Source: an uncultured Proteiniphilum sp.
GTDB taxonomy: Bacteria > Bacteroidota > Bacteroidia > Bacteroidales > Dysgonomonadaceae
Length of the DNA: 5,327 nucleotides
Assembly (NCBI RefSeq): GCF_937873925.1
Contig: NZ_CALNAT010000139.1
Coordinates: 1 to 5,327 of the forward strand
Direction: 5' to 3'
Below are positions 5,231 through 5,327 of the stretch, piece by piece (position 1 is the stretch's first letter; every line of letters begins with the position of its first letter). The translations under genes and the position numbers were made by a program. The notes beneath the pieces are model-generated. The model did no database searches, was not told the origin of the DNA, and was given only the letters and a program-made list of their open reading frames with translations.

Positions 5231-5268
5231 AAAAAGTAAAAGCCCCCGGCGAATGACTCACCGGGGGC
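5231..5268 (-). terminator. Rho-independent terminator of the rRNA operon
   Basis: On the minus strand, GCCCCCGG (5261-5268) pairs perfectly with CCGGGGGC (5242-5249) around an 11-nt loop. TTTTACTTTTT (5231-5241), a slightly interrupted U-tract, follows. It lies about 13 nt downstream of the 5S 3' end, as expected for the end of an rRNA operon. There is no T-run on the plus-strand side, so it works in one direction only. Confidence 0.88.
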
Positions 5269-5280
5269 CCGTTGTAAAGG

Positions 5281-5327
5281 ATGGCGGCTACCTACTCTCC
5301 CACAAATGCTGCAGTACCATCGGCGCC
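5281..5327 (-). rRNA. rrf: 5S ribosomal RNA, 3' end only (partial)
   Basis: The minus strand reads GGCGCCGATGGTACTGCAGC and then GTGGGAGAGTAGGTAGCCGCC, the conserved 3' third of bacterial 5S rRNA (loop E/helix IV-V region and the 3' strand of helix I). The rest of the gene is beyond the right edge, presumably preceded by 23S and 16S. The exact 3' terminus is estimated near 5281. A strong terminator follows directly, so 5S is the last gene of its operon. Confidence 0.93.

Overview
The window looks like a chromosomal housekeeping segment of a Bacteroidota bacterium, most likely order Bacteroidales. The evidence is Bacteroidetes-type promoter elements (TAnnTTTG, in two cases with a TTTG/TTG box 19-20 nt upstream), A-rich leaders without useful Shine-Dalgarno sequences, three Cys-lipobox lipoproteins and a lipoprotein MsrB-MsrA fusion. 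A finer placement, such as near Dysgonomonadaceae, would be a guess. The window is framed by two cut-off RNA genes, both on the minus strand: tRNA-Lys(TTT) at the left edge and the 3' end of a 5S rRNA at the right edge. An rRNA operon therefore presumably continues to the right.

Layout: (1) 1-54, the 5' part of tRNA-Lys with a good promoter behind it. (2) 55-444, a gene-free, pyrimidine-rich spacer holding a degenerate 8-bp tandem repeat. (3) 445-1863, minus strand, ahcY (S-adenosylhomocysteinase) with its own -7 element. (4) 1864-2058, a divergent intergenic region with a perfect 12-bp inverted repeat. (5) 2059-3390, plus strand, a small HExxH protein followed 33 nt later by an envelope-anchored MsrB-MsrA methionine sulfoxide reductase. 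(6) 3427-4405, plus strand, a promoter and a two-gene unit: a double-BON lipoprotein and a BON-like/SH3b protein with no signal peptide. (7) 4417-4458, a perfect 42-bp palindrome that can terminate transcription from both sides. (8) 4479-5018, minus strand, a lipoprotein of unknown function with its own promoter. (9) 5101-5230, a GC-richer, structure-prone non-coding patch. (10) 5231-5327, the rRNA operon terminator and the 5S 3' end.

Functional reading: ahcY clears S-adenosylhomocysteine in the methyl cycle, and the divergent side repairs oxidised methionine outside the cytoplasm, so the two sides share a methionine theme. The BON/SH3b pair looks like an envelope or osmotic stress unit, by analogy with OsmY (double BON) and Kbp/YgaU (BON plus a wall-binding-type domain, no signal peptide). 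No mobile element, CRISPR array, phage gene or defence system is visible. The points most worth a second look are the BON-SH3b architecture, the divergent inverted repeat and the unexplained 5101-5230 patch.
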